Shown in pieces: positions 1 through 8,705 of a stretch of 64,000 nt of DNA (positions are counted from its first letter, which is position 1; each line of letters opens with the position of its first letter). The stretch lies in assembly GCA_964460755.1 (NCBI GenBank), contig CAYWQL010000001.1, forward strand, positions 1-64,000. The letters are read 5' to 3'. This stretch comes from JAYFNU01 sp964460755 (GTDB lineage Bacteria > Bacillota > Clostridia > Oscillospirales > Ruminococcaceae). A program made the translations under genes and the position numbers. Under the pieces are notes generated by a model. That model saw only the letters and a program-made list of their open reading frames with translations, was not told where the DNA came from and searched no databases.

Positions 1-326
1 TAAAGCTTCCCGTACTCATATGCGACCGCGACGCGGTTTGCGCCGCCCATCCGGCGAAGAAAAAGGAGCTTGTAGGCAAGAGACTTAGCGACCAGCTCGA
101 CAAATCCCTCAATAAGCGTGAAACGACGATTAGCGACGAGGGAATATTTTGTCTTAACGACTACAAGGAGCGAGCCTGCGTTGTGTCGCCCATACAGTCC
201 GGAGGCGACGTTGTGGGGTGTATCGCCGTTTTAAGAACGGCGGAAGATTCTGCTCCGCTTAGCGAAAAAGACCTTTTTATAGTTGAAACGGCGACAAAGC
301 TTCTCGGCGCGCAAACCGAGGAATAA
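1..326 (+). CDS. spoVT: Stage V sporulation protein T, C-terminal part (5' end outside window)
   Basis: The frame is open from base 3 to a TAA at 324-326 and gives 107 residues. They read as the GAF-type C-terminal domain of SpoVT: an opening KLPVLICDRDAV strand, then the stretch with LVGKRLSDQLDKSL, and near the end VVSPIQSGGDVVGCIAVL. SpoVT is an AbrB-family forespore transcription regulator of about 180 residues, so the N-terminal AbrB DNA-binding domain lies before the window. A strong hairpin follows directly. The call rests on the domain pattern; another AbrB-GAF regulator is the main alternative. Confidence 0.72.
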   Translation, partial: KLPVLICDRDAVCAAHPAKKKELVGKRLSDQLDKSLNKRETTISDEGIFCLNDYKERACVVSPIQSGGDVVGCIAVLRTAEDSAPLSEKDLFIVETATKLLGAQTEE

Positions 327-330
327 AAAA

Positions 331-352
331 ACGGGGCGTTTAAACGCCCCGT
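331..352. terminator. Bidirectional terminator between spoVT and the convergent membrane-protein gene
   Basis: A perfect 22-base palindrome (arms ACGGGGCGTTT and its complement) has A-rich sequence on the left and T-rich sequence on the right, so it can end transcription from both sides. Confidence 0.85.
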
Positions 353-355
353 TTA

Positions 356-1063
356 TTATTTACTTTCGGCTTCGTCCGCCGCGGGATACCTTATAGCGTA
401 AAGATAATAGCCGTTCGAATTCTTCAGCATAACATATTCCATATATTTCGAAACCTCTTGGATATCGCTGCCTGTCGTAATCATATCGGCGGAGGAGCCG
501 CTCGACTGAAGATAGGCGACCTTTAAAACCTTTGTGTTGCCCGACGAGGAAACCTCCTCGACACGCGGAATGTAGGAGCCGCTCTGGCTCGTTACAGGGA
601 TTGTGTAGCTTTTGCTGGCGCTGTCGTAGGTATATTCAAGGTCAAGGTCGTGGAAGGTCTTGTGGGTGATTTTATAGGTTGTGCCGTACATACTCGTTAT
701 GTATTTGTCGACGTCGACCGACGGAAGAATAATCGCGTCGTATTCATTGCGGGAATATTTCGACGTGTCCTCATATGTGAGCGCCGCCCATATCGCCGCC
801 TCAAGAAGAGTCGTTTCGTCGCCCTTGTCTATGCTTGCGAAGGGTGCGGGGTCGAGCGCGACAAGCGGAGCGATAAGGGTTTCATATTGTGAAAGGTTAT
901 CATCTTCCTTAAAATAATTGTTGAAGCCGCGAACGCATAAAACGACGATTGTCGCGACGCCGACGAGCGAAAGAAGCATAGTCAGCAAGCCGACCGCCTG
1001 ACGGCGACGGCGCTTTCTTTTTTTCATACGCTCGCGTTTAATTGAAGTGGTGGAGTCTGCCAT
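356..1063 (-). CDS. Single-pass membrane protein of unknown function
   Basis: This gene codes for 235 residues. The N-terminus is very basic (KRERMKKRKRRRRQ, about 9-22), followed by one hydrophobic segment at about 24-46 and a Ser/Thr/Tyr-rich remainder of about 185 residues. That layout predicts a type II membrane protein with its C-terminal domain outside the cell. I recognise no catalytic motif or named family. It stands alone, with its own promoter (1091-1119) and the terminator it shares with spoVT. Its position beside spoVT is only weak evidence for a sporulation role. Confidence 0.7.
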   Translation of the reverse strand: MADSTTSIKRERMKKRKRRRRQAVGLLTMLLSLVGVATIVVLCVRGFNNYFKEDDNLSQYETLIAPLVALDPAPFASIDKGDETTLLEAAIWAALTYEDTSKYSRNEYDAIILPSVDVDKYITSMYGTTYKITHKTFHDLDLEYTYDSASKSYTIPVTSQSGSYIPRVEEVSSSGNTKVLKVAYLQSSGSSADMITTGSDIQEVSKYMEYVMLKNSNGYYLYAIRYPAADEAESK

Positions 1064-1090
1064 AAAATAACCTCATAATAAATTTAACAC

Positions 1091-1119
1091 AGTATATCAC
1101 AAAAAAAGAGAAAATTCAA
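1091..1119 (-). promoter_or_regulatory. Sigma-A-type promoter of the 356-1063 gene
   Basis: Read on the minus strand, TTGAAT (1114-1119) and TATACT (1091-1096) are separated by 17 bases. The ATG lies about 28 bases downstream, after a GAGG ribosome site. Confidence 0.6.
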
Positions 1120-1122
1120 AAA

Positions 1123-1728
1123 TCAGTTGTCGAAAACAACCCGAGTGTCGGCGAGCATATCGTGAAAGCCGCGATGCTGTTTATCTGCCGCAAGCACAAG
1201 ATATCCGATGAACAAAATCGACGAAAGATAGCGACCGACCGTTTCGCGGTAAATTATCCGCCACCACGAAAGGGGAGCTTCAGTGGAGCTTGCGACCCTT
1301 AGACGAAGAACTCTTTTGCCGAGCGTCGCGCCCGCGCATTTCGTCAGAACGATGAAATAGGCGGTGATAAAAAGATATTTTACAATATCGGCGGCGGTAA
1401 AGCTGAAGAAAATCCTGCTTGAAAAGAAGCCGAGATTTCCTATTCCCGCAAGCCACACGATAAGCGAAAAAAAGCCGATAATAACGCCGACGATAATGGC
1501 GTCTATTGCGAAAGCGGCAAGACGACGAATAAAGCCCGCGCATACGCAGTCGGGGTACAAACAGGGCATTGCGGCGACCGGCGCGCTCGCATAAACGGGC
1601 GCGGCGCACGGGGAGCTTTCCGCAGGTATATCTTCGGGGGCTTGTTCGCTTTTTAAAAATATCGGTTCGCCCGTCTGGTTGTCATATCGAAGGGTGTATC
1701 CTTCGGGTGGAACGGGATTACTGGGCAT
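1123..1728 (-). CDS. RDD family membrane protein
   Basis: The chosen start is the ATG at 1728 (201 residues), preceded by GGGGTG inside the end of sppA. A longer reading would run far into sppA. Residues 1-60 are Pro/Ala-rich and probably cytoplasmic. The RDD domain begins around 66 with RRLAAFAIDAI and has hydrophobic segments near 72-95, 115-131 and 168-181. It ends with the typical DKQHRGFHDMLADTRVV. RDD proteins are small integral membrane proteins, some linked to ion transport, but the substrate here is unknown. It overlaps sppA by 11 bases and so is probably translated together with it. Confidence 0.85.
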   Translation of the reverse strand: MPSNPVPPEGYTLRYDNQTGEPIFLKSEQAPEDIPAESSPCAAPVYASAPVAAMPCLYPDCVCAGFIRRLAAFAIDAIIVGVIIGFFSLIVWLAGIGNLGFFSSRIFFSFTAADIVKYLFITAYFIVLTKCAGATLGKRVLRLRVASSTEAPLSWWRIIYRETVGRYLSSILFIGYLVLAADKQHRGFHDMLADTRVVFDN

Positions 1729-2686
1729 AATACATCGGCACCCCGCTTTCAGAGTTTTCCGCGAGCTTAAGGGCGGCTTCGGTCTCGCTCTTGGGAACGG
1801 CGTTGGCAAGACCTGAAAGCAGACTCATAAACGACGAGGAGGTGGTTTCGGGGTTATAGCTTACCTCGACGTCGAGGGCGTCAAGGCATTTTTCAAGATA
1901 ATTGTCATAGACGTCTATGCCGTCGATAATGCCGTTGCTTACGGCTTGGGCTGCGGTGTATACACGCCCGTCGGCGATGGGAACAAGCTCGTCGCGGGTA
2001 TAGCCGCGCGAGTCGCACACGATACCGACGAACTGGTCGTAGCATTCGTCGACAATGCTTTGATAAATAGCGCGCTGTTCTTCGGTAAGCTCGTCAAACT
2101 GGTTGCCCATTGCTTTGTTCCTGCCCGAACGAATGTATTCGCCGCTTATGCCGAGCTTGTCATAAAGACCCTTAAAATTCATCGTCTGAACATAGACGCC
2201 GATTGAGCCGACGGTTGCGTTGCGGTTGGCGAAAATCTCGTCGGCGGCGCAGCCGATATAGTATGCGCCCGACGCCATGGTTTCGGTCGAATAGGCGTAA
2301 ATCGGTCGGCCGGTTTCGCTTTTATAGTCCATAAGCGCGAGATAGACCTCGTCCGAATGATAGACCGTGCCGCCGGGGGAATTAATAAGAAGCAAAATGC
2401 CTTTGTTGCGCTCGCTGTTTTTCATTTGTTCGATTTCGTCGAGCACAATCGATTGAACGTAGCCTGCGGGGTTGCCGAAATAGTCGTAGGAGCCCTCGCT
2501 TATTTCACCGCTTATGTCGATTATTCCAAGATAATCCGAAAGCGGCTCGCTCGTTGCTCCGCCTGCGAGAGAAAGACCGGAGCTGACGCTTTCGCGCGCC
2601 TTGGCCGCAGATGCGACCCCGGTTATTCCGACGGCGACAAAGACCGCCGCCGCGATAATAATTCCGACAATCTGTTTCTTTTTCAA
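1718..2686 (-). CDS. sppA: Signal peptide peptidase SppA (S49 family)
   Basis: The protein has 322 residues with one N-terminal membrane anchor at about 5-27. The S49 core carries the nucleophile Ser139 in MASGAYY and the general base Lys191 in RSGRNKAMG. The 52-residue spacing equals that of the Ser/Lys dyad of Bacillus subtilis SppA. The enzyme degrades cleaved signal peptides and is active outside the membrane face. The start codon is TTG at 2684-2686, supported by AAAGAGG about 8 bases upstream; it begins just after the stop of the symporter gene. It lies in a run with the symporter upstream and the RDD gene downstream. Confidence 0.92.
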   Translation of the reverse strand: MKKKQIVGIIIAAAVFVAVGITGVASAAKARESVSSGLSLAGGATSEPLSDYLGIIDISGEISEGSYDYFGNPAGYVQSIVLDEIEQMKNSERNKGILLLINSPGGTVYHSDEVYLALMDYKSETGRPIYAYSTETMASGAYYIGCAADEIFANRNATVGSIGVYVQTMNFKGLYDKLGISGEYIRSGRNKAMGNQFDELTEEQRAIYQSIVDECYDQFVGIVCDSRGYTRDELVPIADGRVYTAAQAVSNGIIDGIDVYDNYLEKCLDALDVEVSYNPETTSSSFMSLLSGLANAVPKSETEAALKLAENSESGVPMYYAQ

Positions 2687-2687
2687 C

Positions 2688-4013
2688 TTATGGTACCTCT
2701 TTAGATAGAATGAATGCCGCGAAGCTTGCTGTAAGCCCCGCTAAAATTGCCGATATCCCAAATGGTTCGCCAAGCGCTTTCCACGTCAAAAGAACGGTAA
2801 CTGAAGCGCCGCAAGCAAGGAAAAACACCCGCTTGCTGTATCGCTTTTTCTTTAGTGAAAGAATGAGCGGAACGAGCATAATGGGACACCAGAAACAATA
2901 CGCTAGTATAAGTATAGACAAAACTCCGTTAAATGCAAGCGAAAGAATTAGGGCAAGTCCCCCGCAGACGACGGCGGAAAGCCGAAAGAAAACAAGGTCG
3001 CGCGGCTGCTCCGTTTGATTTTTTAACAGCAGGTCGAAATAAAGAGCGTCGGAGCAGCTTAAAAGAAAGGCGCAGCCGGAGGATAAATATACCGACAGCA
3101 TAGCTCCGAGAAAAACGGCGTTAAGCGGAAAAACGAGAGCTTCATTTATGAGCGAGGGCATTGCGTATTCGGCTTGCGCGGTAAAGCTAAGAGCACGCGA
3201 AAGTATGCCGATAAGCGACGTGACGATGAAAAAGGGGGCGGAAAGAAGGGCGGAAAGCGCCGAGGAGCGTTTTGCTATAAGCTTGTTTTGTGAAAGCAAA
3301 AGGCGCGACACCGAAGGGGGACACAGAAGCTCGCCGAGCATAAACGTACAAAAGGGGGAAATAAATTCCTTCGCCGAAAACGGCGGGAGCGCAAAAAAAA
3401 GCGGAGGGGAAAGGGCGGCAAGTCCCGAAAGACCGCCGACCCGTTGAAAAGATAGGATAAACGCGAGACTCAGCCCGATAAAGAGGGCGGTTACTTGAAG
3501 AGCGTCGCTTTTTTGAGAAGCCCTTATACCGCCGAGGGCGGCAAAGGCAATTATTCCCGAAAAGCCGACGAGGGAGCAAATGACCCTGTCAAAACCGAAA
3601 AGATAGGCGGCGACCGAGCCGAAGGCGTTAATCTGAGCGCCGAGAATACCGATGCAGAACACCACCGAAAGCAGACCGCTAAAGCGCTTAGCGGTTTCTC
3701 CGAAGCTTATTTTAATAATATCGCCGACGGTATGGGCGTTCGGAAAAGACGAAAAGAGCGGGGCGAAAAGAAACGCCGACAGAAGCTGACCGAACGAAAA
3801 GCCAAGAAGAAGGATACCGCCCGAAATTCCCGCCGAAAAGCCGCTTTGGGCGTTGCCAAGGGAAAATCCGCCGCCGATAAACGCCGCGCACAGGGACGCC
3901 GTAGCGATAAAAAGCGAGGGGGGCTTATTTGCGCCTTGCTTTTTTGAGCAAAGGAAACCATAGCCGAAGATGAACACTATATAAGCCATACTCACAAGAG
4001 AAGACAAACTCAA
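2688..4013 (-). CDS. Sodium:solute symporter family (SSS) transporter
   Basis: The protein has 441 residues and is almost entirely hydrophobic, with about 12-13 predicted helices. The early segment with AAFIGGGFSLGNAQSGFSAG and the later TVGDIIKISFG are characteristic of the Na+/solute symporter (SSF) fold. The substrate cannot be told from sequence; proline, pantothenate and sugars are all possible in the family. The start is TTG at 4011-4013, with GAGGTG 6 bases upstream. It is the first gene of the minus-strand run with sppA and the RDD gene, and it is divergent from the glycan locus. Confidence 0.75.
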   Translation of the reverse strand: MSLSSLVSMAYIVFIFGYGFLCSKKQGANKPPSLFIATASLCAAFIGGGFSLGNAQSGFSAGISGGILLLGFSFGQLLSAFLFAPLFSSFPNAHTVGDIIKISFGETAKRFSGLLSVVFCIGILGAQINAFGSVAAYLFGFDRVICSLVGFSGIIAFAALGGIRASQKSDALQVTALFIGLSLAFILSFQRVGGLSGLAALSPPLFFALPPFSAKEFISPFCTFMLGELLCPPSVSRLLLSQNKLIAKRSSALSALLSAPFFIVTSLIGILSRALSFTAQAEYAMPSLINEALVFPLNAVFLGAMLSVYLSSGCAFLLSCSDALYFDLLLKNQTEQPRDLVFFRLSAVVCGGLALILSLAFNGVLSILILAYCFWCPIMLVPLILSLKKKRYSKRVFFLACGASVTVLLTWKALGEPFGISAILAGLTASFAAFILSKEVP

Positions 4014-4058
4014 TTAAACACCTCAAAAGCTGTATTTAATAGAGTATATTTATTTTAA

Positions 4059-4087
4059 TTGATTATTTATGTATGGTTTGCTAAAAT
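4059..4087 (+). promoter_or_regulatory. Sigma-A-type promoter of the first surface-glycan locus
   Basis: TTGATT (4059-4064) and TAAAAT (4082-4087) are 17 bases apart. The amidotransferase ATG is at 4125, with an AGAGGG ribosome site. The region is AT-rich and also holds the leader of the divergent symporter gene. Confidence 0.6.
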
Positions 4088-4124
4088 GTATCTATATATT
4101 ACTCAATAAAAGAGGGTTAAAAAA

Positions 4125-5243
4125 ATGAAATATTGTAAACGCTGCGTAATGCCCGACACACGTCCGGGTATAACCTTTAACGACGAGGGAGTTTGCTGTG
4201 CGTGCACCAACTATGACAGACGTAAAAGCATTGACTGGGACAAGCGCTTTGCGGAATTTAAAGCGCTTTGCGACAAATATCGCGGAATGAACGGGCCGGG
4301 GGGATACGACTGTGCCGTCGCCGTTTCGGGCGGCAAGGACAGCCACTATCAGGTCTATATGCTAAAAGAGGTTATGGGAATGAACCCGATTCTTTTTTCG
4401 GTTGAGGACAACTTCCCCATGACCGAGGCGGGCAAGCACAACCTTCAGAACATAAGCGAGGAGTTCGGCTGTACGATTATCTCCTGCAAGCCCGACATAA
4501 AGACCCAGAAGGTTCTCATGAAGAAGATGTTTGAAAAGTACGGCAAACCGACATGGTTTATCGACCGTCTTATTTATACATTCCCGCTTCAAATGGCGGT
4601 TAAGTTCAACACACCGCTGCTTTGCTACGGCGAAAACGTAAGCTATGAGTACGGCGGCGCGGACGACGAGGAAACCTATTCTGCAAGAGCGCAGGTCAAC
4701 AACGGCGTTGCAATCGGCGTAGACGAAAGCGAGCTTATCGGCGACGGAGTTACCGACAAAGACCTTTCGCTGACGCTTGCCCCTTCGGCGGAGGATATGG
4801 CGAAGCTTGACCCGTTTTATCTTAGCTATTTCGTCGATTGGAACAGTTACAGAAACTATGAGTTCGCGAAAAGCCGTGGCTTCCACGGGCTTGAGCACGA
4901 GTGGAGAAGAACCCACCATATCGAGGATTTTGACCAGGTCGACAGCCGCGCGTATCTTGTTCACGGCTGGATGAAATATCCGAAGTTCGGTCACGCCACG
5001 GCGACCGACTATGCGGCGAGAAGCATACGCTACGGAATGCTTACCCGTGACGAGGCAGTGGCGCTCGTTAAAGAGCACGACCACGCGCTCGACACTCTTT
5101 GTGTTCGCGATTTCTGCGAGTTCGCGGGATATACCGAAACCGAGTTTTGGAATATTGTTGACAAGTTCTACAACCGCGACATATTCAAGAAAAACGAACT
5201 GGGAAAATGGGTGCTTAAAGAGCCCGTATGGGAGCAAAAATAG
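4125..5243 (+). CDS. N-acetyl sugar amidotransferase (WbpG/PseA-like, PP-loop ATPase)
   Basis: The protein has 372 residues. It has two N-terminal Cys pairs (C4/C7 and C24/C27) and an ATP-pyrophosphatase PP-loop SGGKDS at 68-73. The C-terminal half carries conserved HEWRRTHH and HGWMKYPKFGH stretches. This family uses ammonia and ATP to turn the acetamido group of a nucleotide sugar into an amidino group during surface-glycan synthesis. In Pseudomonas WbpG the ammonia comes from HisH/HisF-like partners; none is encoded in this window. It is the first gene of the glycan locus. The exact sugar is unknown. Confidence 0.85.
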   Translation: MKYCKRCVMPDTRPGITFNDEGVCCACTNYDRRKSIDWDKRFAEFKALCDKYRGMNGPGGYDCAVAVSGGKDSHYQVYMLKEVMGMNPILFSVEDNFPMTEAGKHNLQNISEEFGCTIISCKPDIKTQKVLMKKMFEKYGKPTWFIDRLIYTFPLQMAVKFNTPLLCYGENVSYEYGGADDEETYSARAQVNNGVAIGVDESELIGDGVTDKDLSLTLAPSAEDMAKLDPFYLSYFVDWNSYRNYEFAKSRGFHGLEHEWRRTHHIEDFDQVDSRAYLVHGWMKYPKFGHATATDYAARSIRYGMLTRDEAVALVKEHDHALDTLCVRDFCEFAGYTETEFWNIVDKFYNRDIFKKNELGKWVLKEPVWEQK

Positions 5244-5273
5244 ATTTGCGTTGCTTTTAAGGAGATAAGGACG

Positions 5274-6437
5274 TTGCCAAAGCCTAAAAAGGTTGTGTTT
5301 TATTCTAATTTTTTGAACGACCACCAGCTGCCCTTTTGCCTTGCGATGAAAGAATTGCTCGGCGACGGGTTTGTTTTCGTCGCGACCGAAAGGTCCGACG
5401 GAGCGGGGGTGTCGGCGGGCATAACGGATTTGAGTAAAAATATAGATTTTTGTCTGTGCTCGTACGAGTCGCCCGAGAATGAGAAAGAGGCCTTGCGATT
5501 GGCGGCGGAAAGCGACGTCGTAATTTTCGGAAGCGCGCCCGAAGTATATTTTCGCGAAAGCCTTAAAAACGCGACGGGAAACAAGCTTGTTTTTCGGTAC
5601 AGCGAACGGCTTTTCAAGCCGATGTACGGGCGGTGCATAAAGCGCGACGTGTGTTTTGCGATTAATGCGATAAGATACCGCTTCAAAAACTATTATCTTC
5701 TTTCGGCGGGAGCGTATTCCGCCGCCGATTTTCACAAGCTTTTTATGCCGAAAAACAAGATGTTCAAGTGGGGATATTTTCCCGACGTCGGCGGAAAAAG
5801 CGAAAAGGAGCTTTTGAAGCTCAAGGGCGGAGAAAGACCTCAAATACTCTGGGCATCGAGGATGCTTGATTTCAAGCATCCCGAATACGCCGTTATGCTT
5901 GCGGACAAGCTGAAAAGAGCGGGATATGATTTTTTCTTGAAGCTTATCGGAAGTGAATGCGAGTACGATAAGGTCGTCGCGCTGTCAAAGGAGCTCGATG
6001 TTACGGACAGGGTTGAGTTTCTTGGAAGCGTCCCGCGAAACAGGGTTATCGAAGAAATGGAAAAAAGCAAAATATTTCTTTTCACAAGCAACAAAAACGA
6101 GGGCTGGGGCGCGGTTTTAAGCGAGGCTATGGCGAGCGGGTGCGCCTGTGTAAGCGACCGTAAAATCGGCGCGGCGCAATACTTAATTGAGGACGGAAGA
6201 AACGGCTTCACCTATAATGATTTTGACGAGCTTGTGACAAAGACGAAAGTTCTTCTTGACGACCCTGAAGGGACAAAGAAAATGGGTGAAGCGGCGAAGA
6301 GGACGATGGACGAGGAGTGGAACGCTGAAAACGCCGCGAGAAAGCTTGTCGGGCTTTGCGAGGCAATAACCGAACGAAGACCGCAGGATATTACCAAGCA
6401 GGGCGTTTGCTCAAGAAGCGAAATAATTAAGGACTAA
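5274..6437 (+). CDS. Glycosyltransferase family 4 (GT-B fold)
   Basis: The protein has 387 residues. The start is TTG at 5274, preceded by AAGGAG about 8 bases away. The N-terminal half is a Rossmann-like acceptor domain. The C-terminal half carries the donor-binding signature NEGWGAVLSEAMASGCACV, which includes the E-x7-E motif of GT4 retaining transferases. The link segment with ILWASRMLDFKHPEYA is the usual GT4 interdomain strand. It probably adds one sugar to a lipid-linked surface glycan at the inner face of the membrane. Donor and acceptor are unknown. Confidence 0.85.
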   Translation: MPKPKKVVFYSNFLNDHQLPFCLAMKELLGDGFVFVATERSDGAGVSAGITDLSKNIDFCLCSYESPENEKEALRLAAESDVVIFGSAPEVYFRESLKNATGNKLVFRYSERLFKPMYGRCIKRDVCFAINAIRYRFKNYYLLSAGAYSAADFHKLFMPKNKMFKWGYFPDVGGKSEKELLKLKGGERPQILWASRMLDFKHPEYAVMLADKLKRAGYDFFLKLIGSECEYDKVVALSKELDVTDRVEFLGSVPRNRVIEEMEKSKIFLFTSNKNEGWGAVLSEAMASGCACVSDRKIGAAQYLIEDGRNGFTYNDFDELVTKTKVLLDDPEGTKKMGEAAKRTMDEEWNAENAARKLVGLCEAITERRPQDITKQGVCSRSEIIKD

Positions 6438-6467
6438 CTTTTAGAATCGGGACAGGGTGGTTTGACG

Positions 6468-7562
6468 ATGGACAAAAGCGAATATAAGGTTAGCGTGATA
6501 ATTCCCGTTTATAATGCGACGAGGACGTTAGAGCGGTCATTTGAAACGGTAAAAAATCAGACGATAGGCTTTTCCGACATAGAGCTTTTGTTTTGCGACG
6601 ACTGCTCGACCGACGACACCTTTGACAGAATCAGTCTGCTTGCGAAGGAATACCCAAATGTAAAGGCGTTTAAAACAAAAAGCAACAATCGGTACGGCGG
6701 CGCGGCGAGAAACGTCTGTCTTGACAACGCGACGGCGAAGTACGTTATGTTTCTCGACGCAGACGACGTATACACGCCCGACGCGGTTAAAACCCTTTAT
6801 GATGAAATTGAAAAAAGCGGAGTCGACGTCGTTTCCGGCTATTTCAGCGCCGCGACCGAAACAAAAAAGGGATTTAGGATAGAAGAAACAATTACCGAGC
6901 AGTACGACGCAATACCTGACGGCGAGGAATACGACCTGACGGCACAGTGGCCGGCGCTTTTACCGGTGTGCGATTCGTTTTGGTGCAATATTTATAAGAA
7001 TGAGATAATAGAGAAAAATTCGGTGAGATTTCTTGAAAAATGTATCGCCGAGGATATATATTTTCTCGTTCATTACAATCTTTGTTGTAAAAAAGGAAAA
7101 TATATTAAGCGGCATATTTACACTTATATCCGACGAGAGGGCTTTTTCGACAACACCGCAGATAAGGCGTATTATCTTAACATACCTATTCACTATGAGA
7201 AGATATATGAGCTTCTTAACGAAAAGAAAAGACCCGAGCTTTTTAAAAATTTATTTTGGATGGAGTATTATCTTCATGACTACTCGGTTACGAAGGGCTT
7301 CACGGAAAAGGATACCGAGGAAATTATAAGAAGATGGTGGGAGCTTATTAAAATCGCGGCAAAAATAAATATGGAGTGCACCGCGCCGGTCATAAGGTTT
7401 CTTGTAAGAGATGCAAAGGAAGATAATTTCGACGACGCGGTTTTTCATATGGAAGCCTTTAGGGCGCTTGAAAGCGAAAAGCGGCGACAGTTGGACGACA
7501 TCTTCGGCTCGACCACGTGGAGGTTAGCTTCGACGCTTCAAAAGCTGATATTTTGGAAATAG
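6468..7562 (+). CDS. Glycosyltransferase family 2 with C-terminal tail motif
   Basis: The protein has 364 residues from the ATG at 6468, which has GGGTGG at a proper 7-base distance; the TTG at 6462 is too close to that site. The GT-A fold begins at KVSVIIPVYNATRTLERSF and has the DxD metal site in MFLDADD. The last about 30 residues (RRQLDDIFGSTTW onward) form a tail also seen in the genes at 7580 and 10958. It is likely an inverting transferase in the surface-glycan pathway, with unknown donor. It ends 17 bases before the next gene. Confidence 0.88.
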   Translation: MDKSEYKVSVIIPVYNATRTLERSFETVKNQTIGFSDIELLFCDDCSTDDTFDRISLLAKEYPNVKAFKTKSNNRYGGAARNVCLDNATAKYVMFLDADDVYTPDAVKTLYDEIEKSGVDVVSGYFSAATETKKGFRIEETITEQYDAIPDGEEYDLTAQWPALLPVCDSFWCNIYKNEIIEKNSVRFLEKCIAEDIYFLVHYNLCCKKGKYIKRHIYTYIRREGFFDNTADKAYYLNIPIHYEKIYELLNEKKRPELFKNLFWMEYYLHDYSVTKGFTEKDTEEIIRRWWELIKIAAKINMECTAPVIRFLVRDAKEDNFDDAVFHMEAFRALESEKRRQLDDIFGSTTWRLASTLQKLIFWK

Positions 7563-7579
7563 CGAAAAAGGTGAAGAAT

Positions 7580-8668
7580 ATGGGGTATAGGGTAAGCGTA
7601 ATAACGCCGGTCTACAATGCGGAAAAGACGTTGGAGCGAGCGTTTAATTCAATAAAAATACAAACGATAGGCTTTGAGAATATCGAGTATCTACTGATAG
7701 ACGACTGCTCAACCGACGGGAGCTACGATACTATTTGCCGCATGGCGAAGGAATACCCCAACGTCAAGGCGCTCAAAACAAATAAAAACAGCGGCGCGCC
7801 GGGAGCACCGAGAAATATCGGATTAGAAAACGCGACTGCGCCGTACATTATGTTTTTGGACAACGACGACGAGTATGTCGAAACCGCCTGCGAGGCGTTG
7901 GTGAAGGCTGTTGAAAGCTATAGCTGTGACTCGATTAAGGCAAGACACTATATGCTTTGCGGCGATAAAAAGAAAATCGAGGACAGAGCCTTCAATCTGA
8001 CAAAAGGAAAACAGTACATATTCGACGAGGATTGGTGGCTTTTGTTTTGGGGTTACTGTCCATTGGTTTGGGACAAAATATTTCGCCGCGACATAATTGA
8101 CAAGTATTCCTTGCGCTTCCCCGAAGGGTCGCTTGGCGAGGACGACGTTTTCAGCTTTATGTACGCGGTGGCGTCGAAAACGGTTGTTATGACAGACGAT
8201 ATCGTCTATTGCCGACATATGAGCGAAACCTCTCTTTCCGAAGGGCTTAGAAAGAAATCCTGCCGCAAATTGGCGCCGTCCTTCGTATGGATGTTCAAAA
8301 GAGCGGGCGAAATCGGTCTGAAAGCCCGTTTTGATAAGGCAATGGATAAGGCGGGCTATATAGTTTGTATTCTCGATTATATTCTGGAGGACGAGAGGGG
8401 CTCGTCAAGAGAAGAGATAGACAAGCTGCTCAAGGATTGGGCGCCCGTGTTTTCTTATGCTTACGACAACGGCTTTAATCTTTATTCGGCTGAATCGAAG
8501 ATAATTTTCAGAGATTTATACCAAAAGCAATATCAAAATGCGGTTGACGATTTTTTTATGCTGCAGGAGCTTAAGGAGCAACGAAAAAAGGAGCTTGACG
8601 ATATATTTAATTCGACGACGTGGAAAATAGCGTCGGCGGTTCAAAAGCTGAAATTCTGGTCAAAATAG
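7580..8668 (+). CDS. Glycosyltransferase family 2, paralogue of the preceding gene
   Basis: The ATG at 7580 is chosen because AAAAGGTGA lies about 6 bases before it and the GT2 fold starts straight after (YRVSVITPVYNAEKTLERAF). The longer reading would overlap the upstream gene by 46 bases. The product has 362 residues. Nucleotide-binding IDDCSTDGS is followed by a metal site written FLDNDDEY, with Asn in the middle of the DxD. The C-terminus repeats the tail KELDDIFNSTTWKIA. It is likely a product of local duplication with the genes at 6468 and 10958. Confidence 0.87.
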   Translation: MGYRVSVITPVYNAEKTLERAFNSIKIQTIGFENIEYLLIDDCSTDGSYDTICRMAKEYPNVKALKTNKNSGAPGAPRNIGLENATAPYIMFLDNDDEYVETACEALVKAVESYSCDSIKARHYMLCGDKKKIEDRAFNLTKGKQYIFDEDWWLLFWGYCPLVWDKIFRRDIIDKYSLRFPEGSLGEDDVFSFMYAVASKTVVMTDDIVYCRHMSETSLSEGLRKKSCRKLAPSFVWMFKRAGEIGLKARFDKAMDKAGYIVCILDYILEDERGSSREEIDKLLKDWAPVFSYAYDNGFNLYSAESKIIFRDLYQKQYQNAVDDFFMLQELKEQRKKELDDIFNSTTWKIASAVQKLKFWSK

Positions 8669-8705
8669 ATTTGACCTTTCCAAAAGAAAAGAAAAACGAG
8701 GAAAT

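Noticed and set aside
1123..1809. Longer version of the RDD gene starting at 1809
   Set aside because: It would overlap sppA by about 90 bases with an Arg/Pro-rich extension; ATG 1728 has a ribosome site and minimal overlap.
4362..5879. A 505-codon open frame on the minus strand opposite the amidotransferase and GT4 genes
   Set aside because: It is antisense to two recognised genes, has no family motifs and no ribosome site. Long antisense frames arise here from codon bias in the real genes.
7517..7580. Upstream start for the second GT2 gene
   Set aside because: It would overlap the preceding gene by 46 bases, while ATG 7580 has a good ribosome site right before the conserved fold start.
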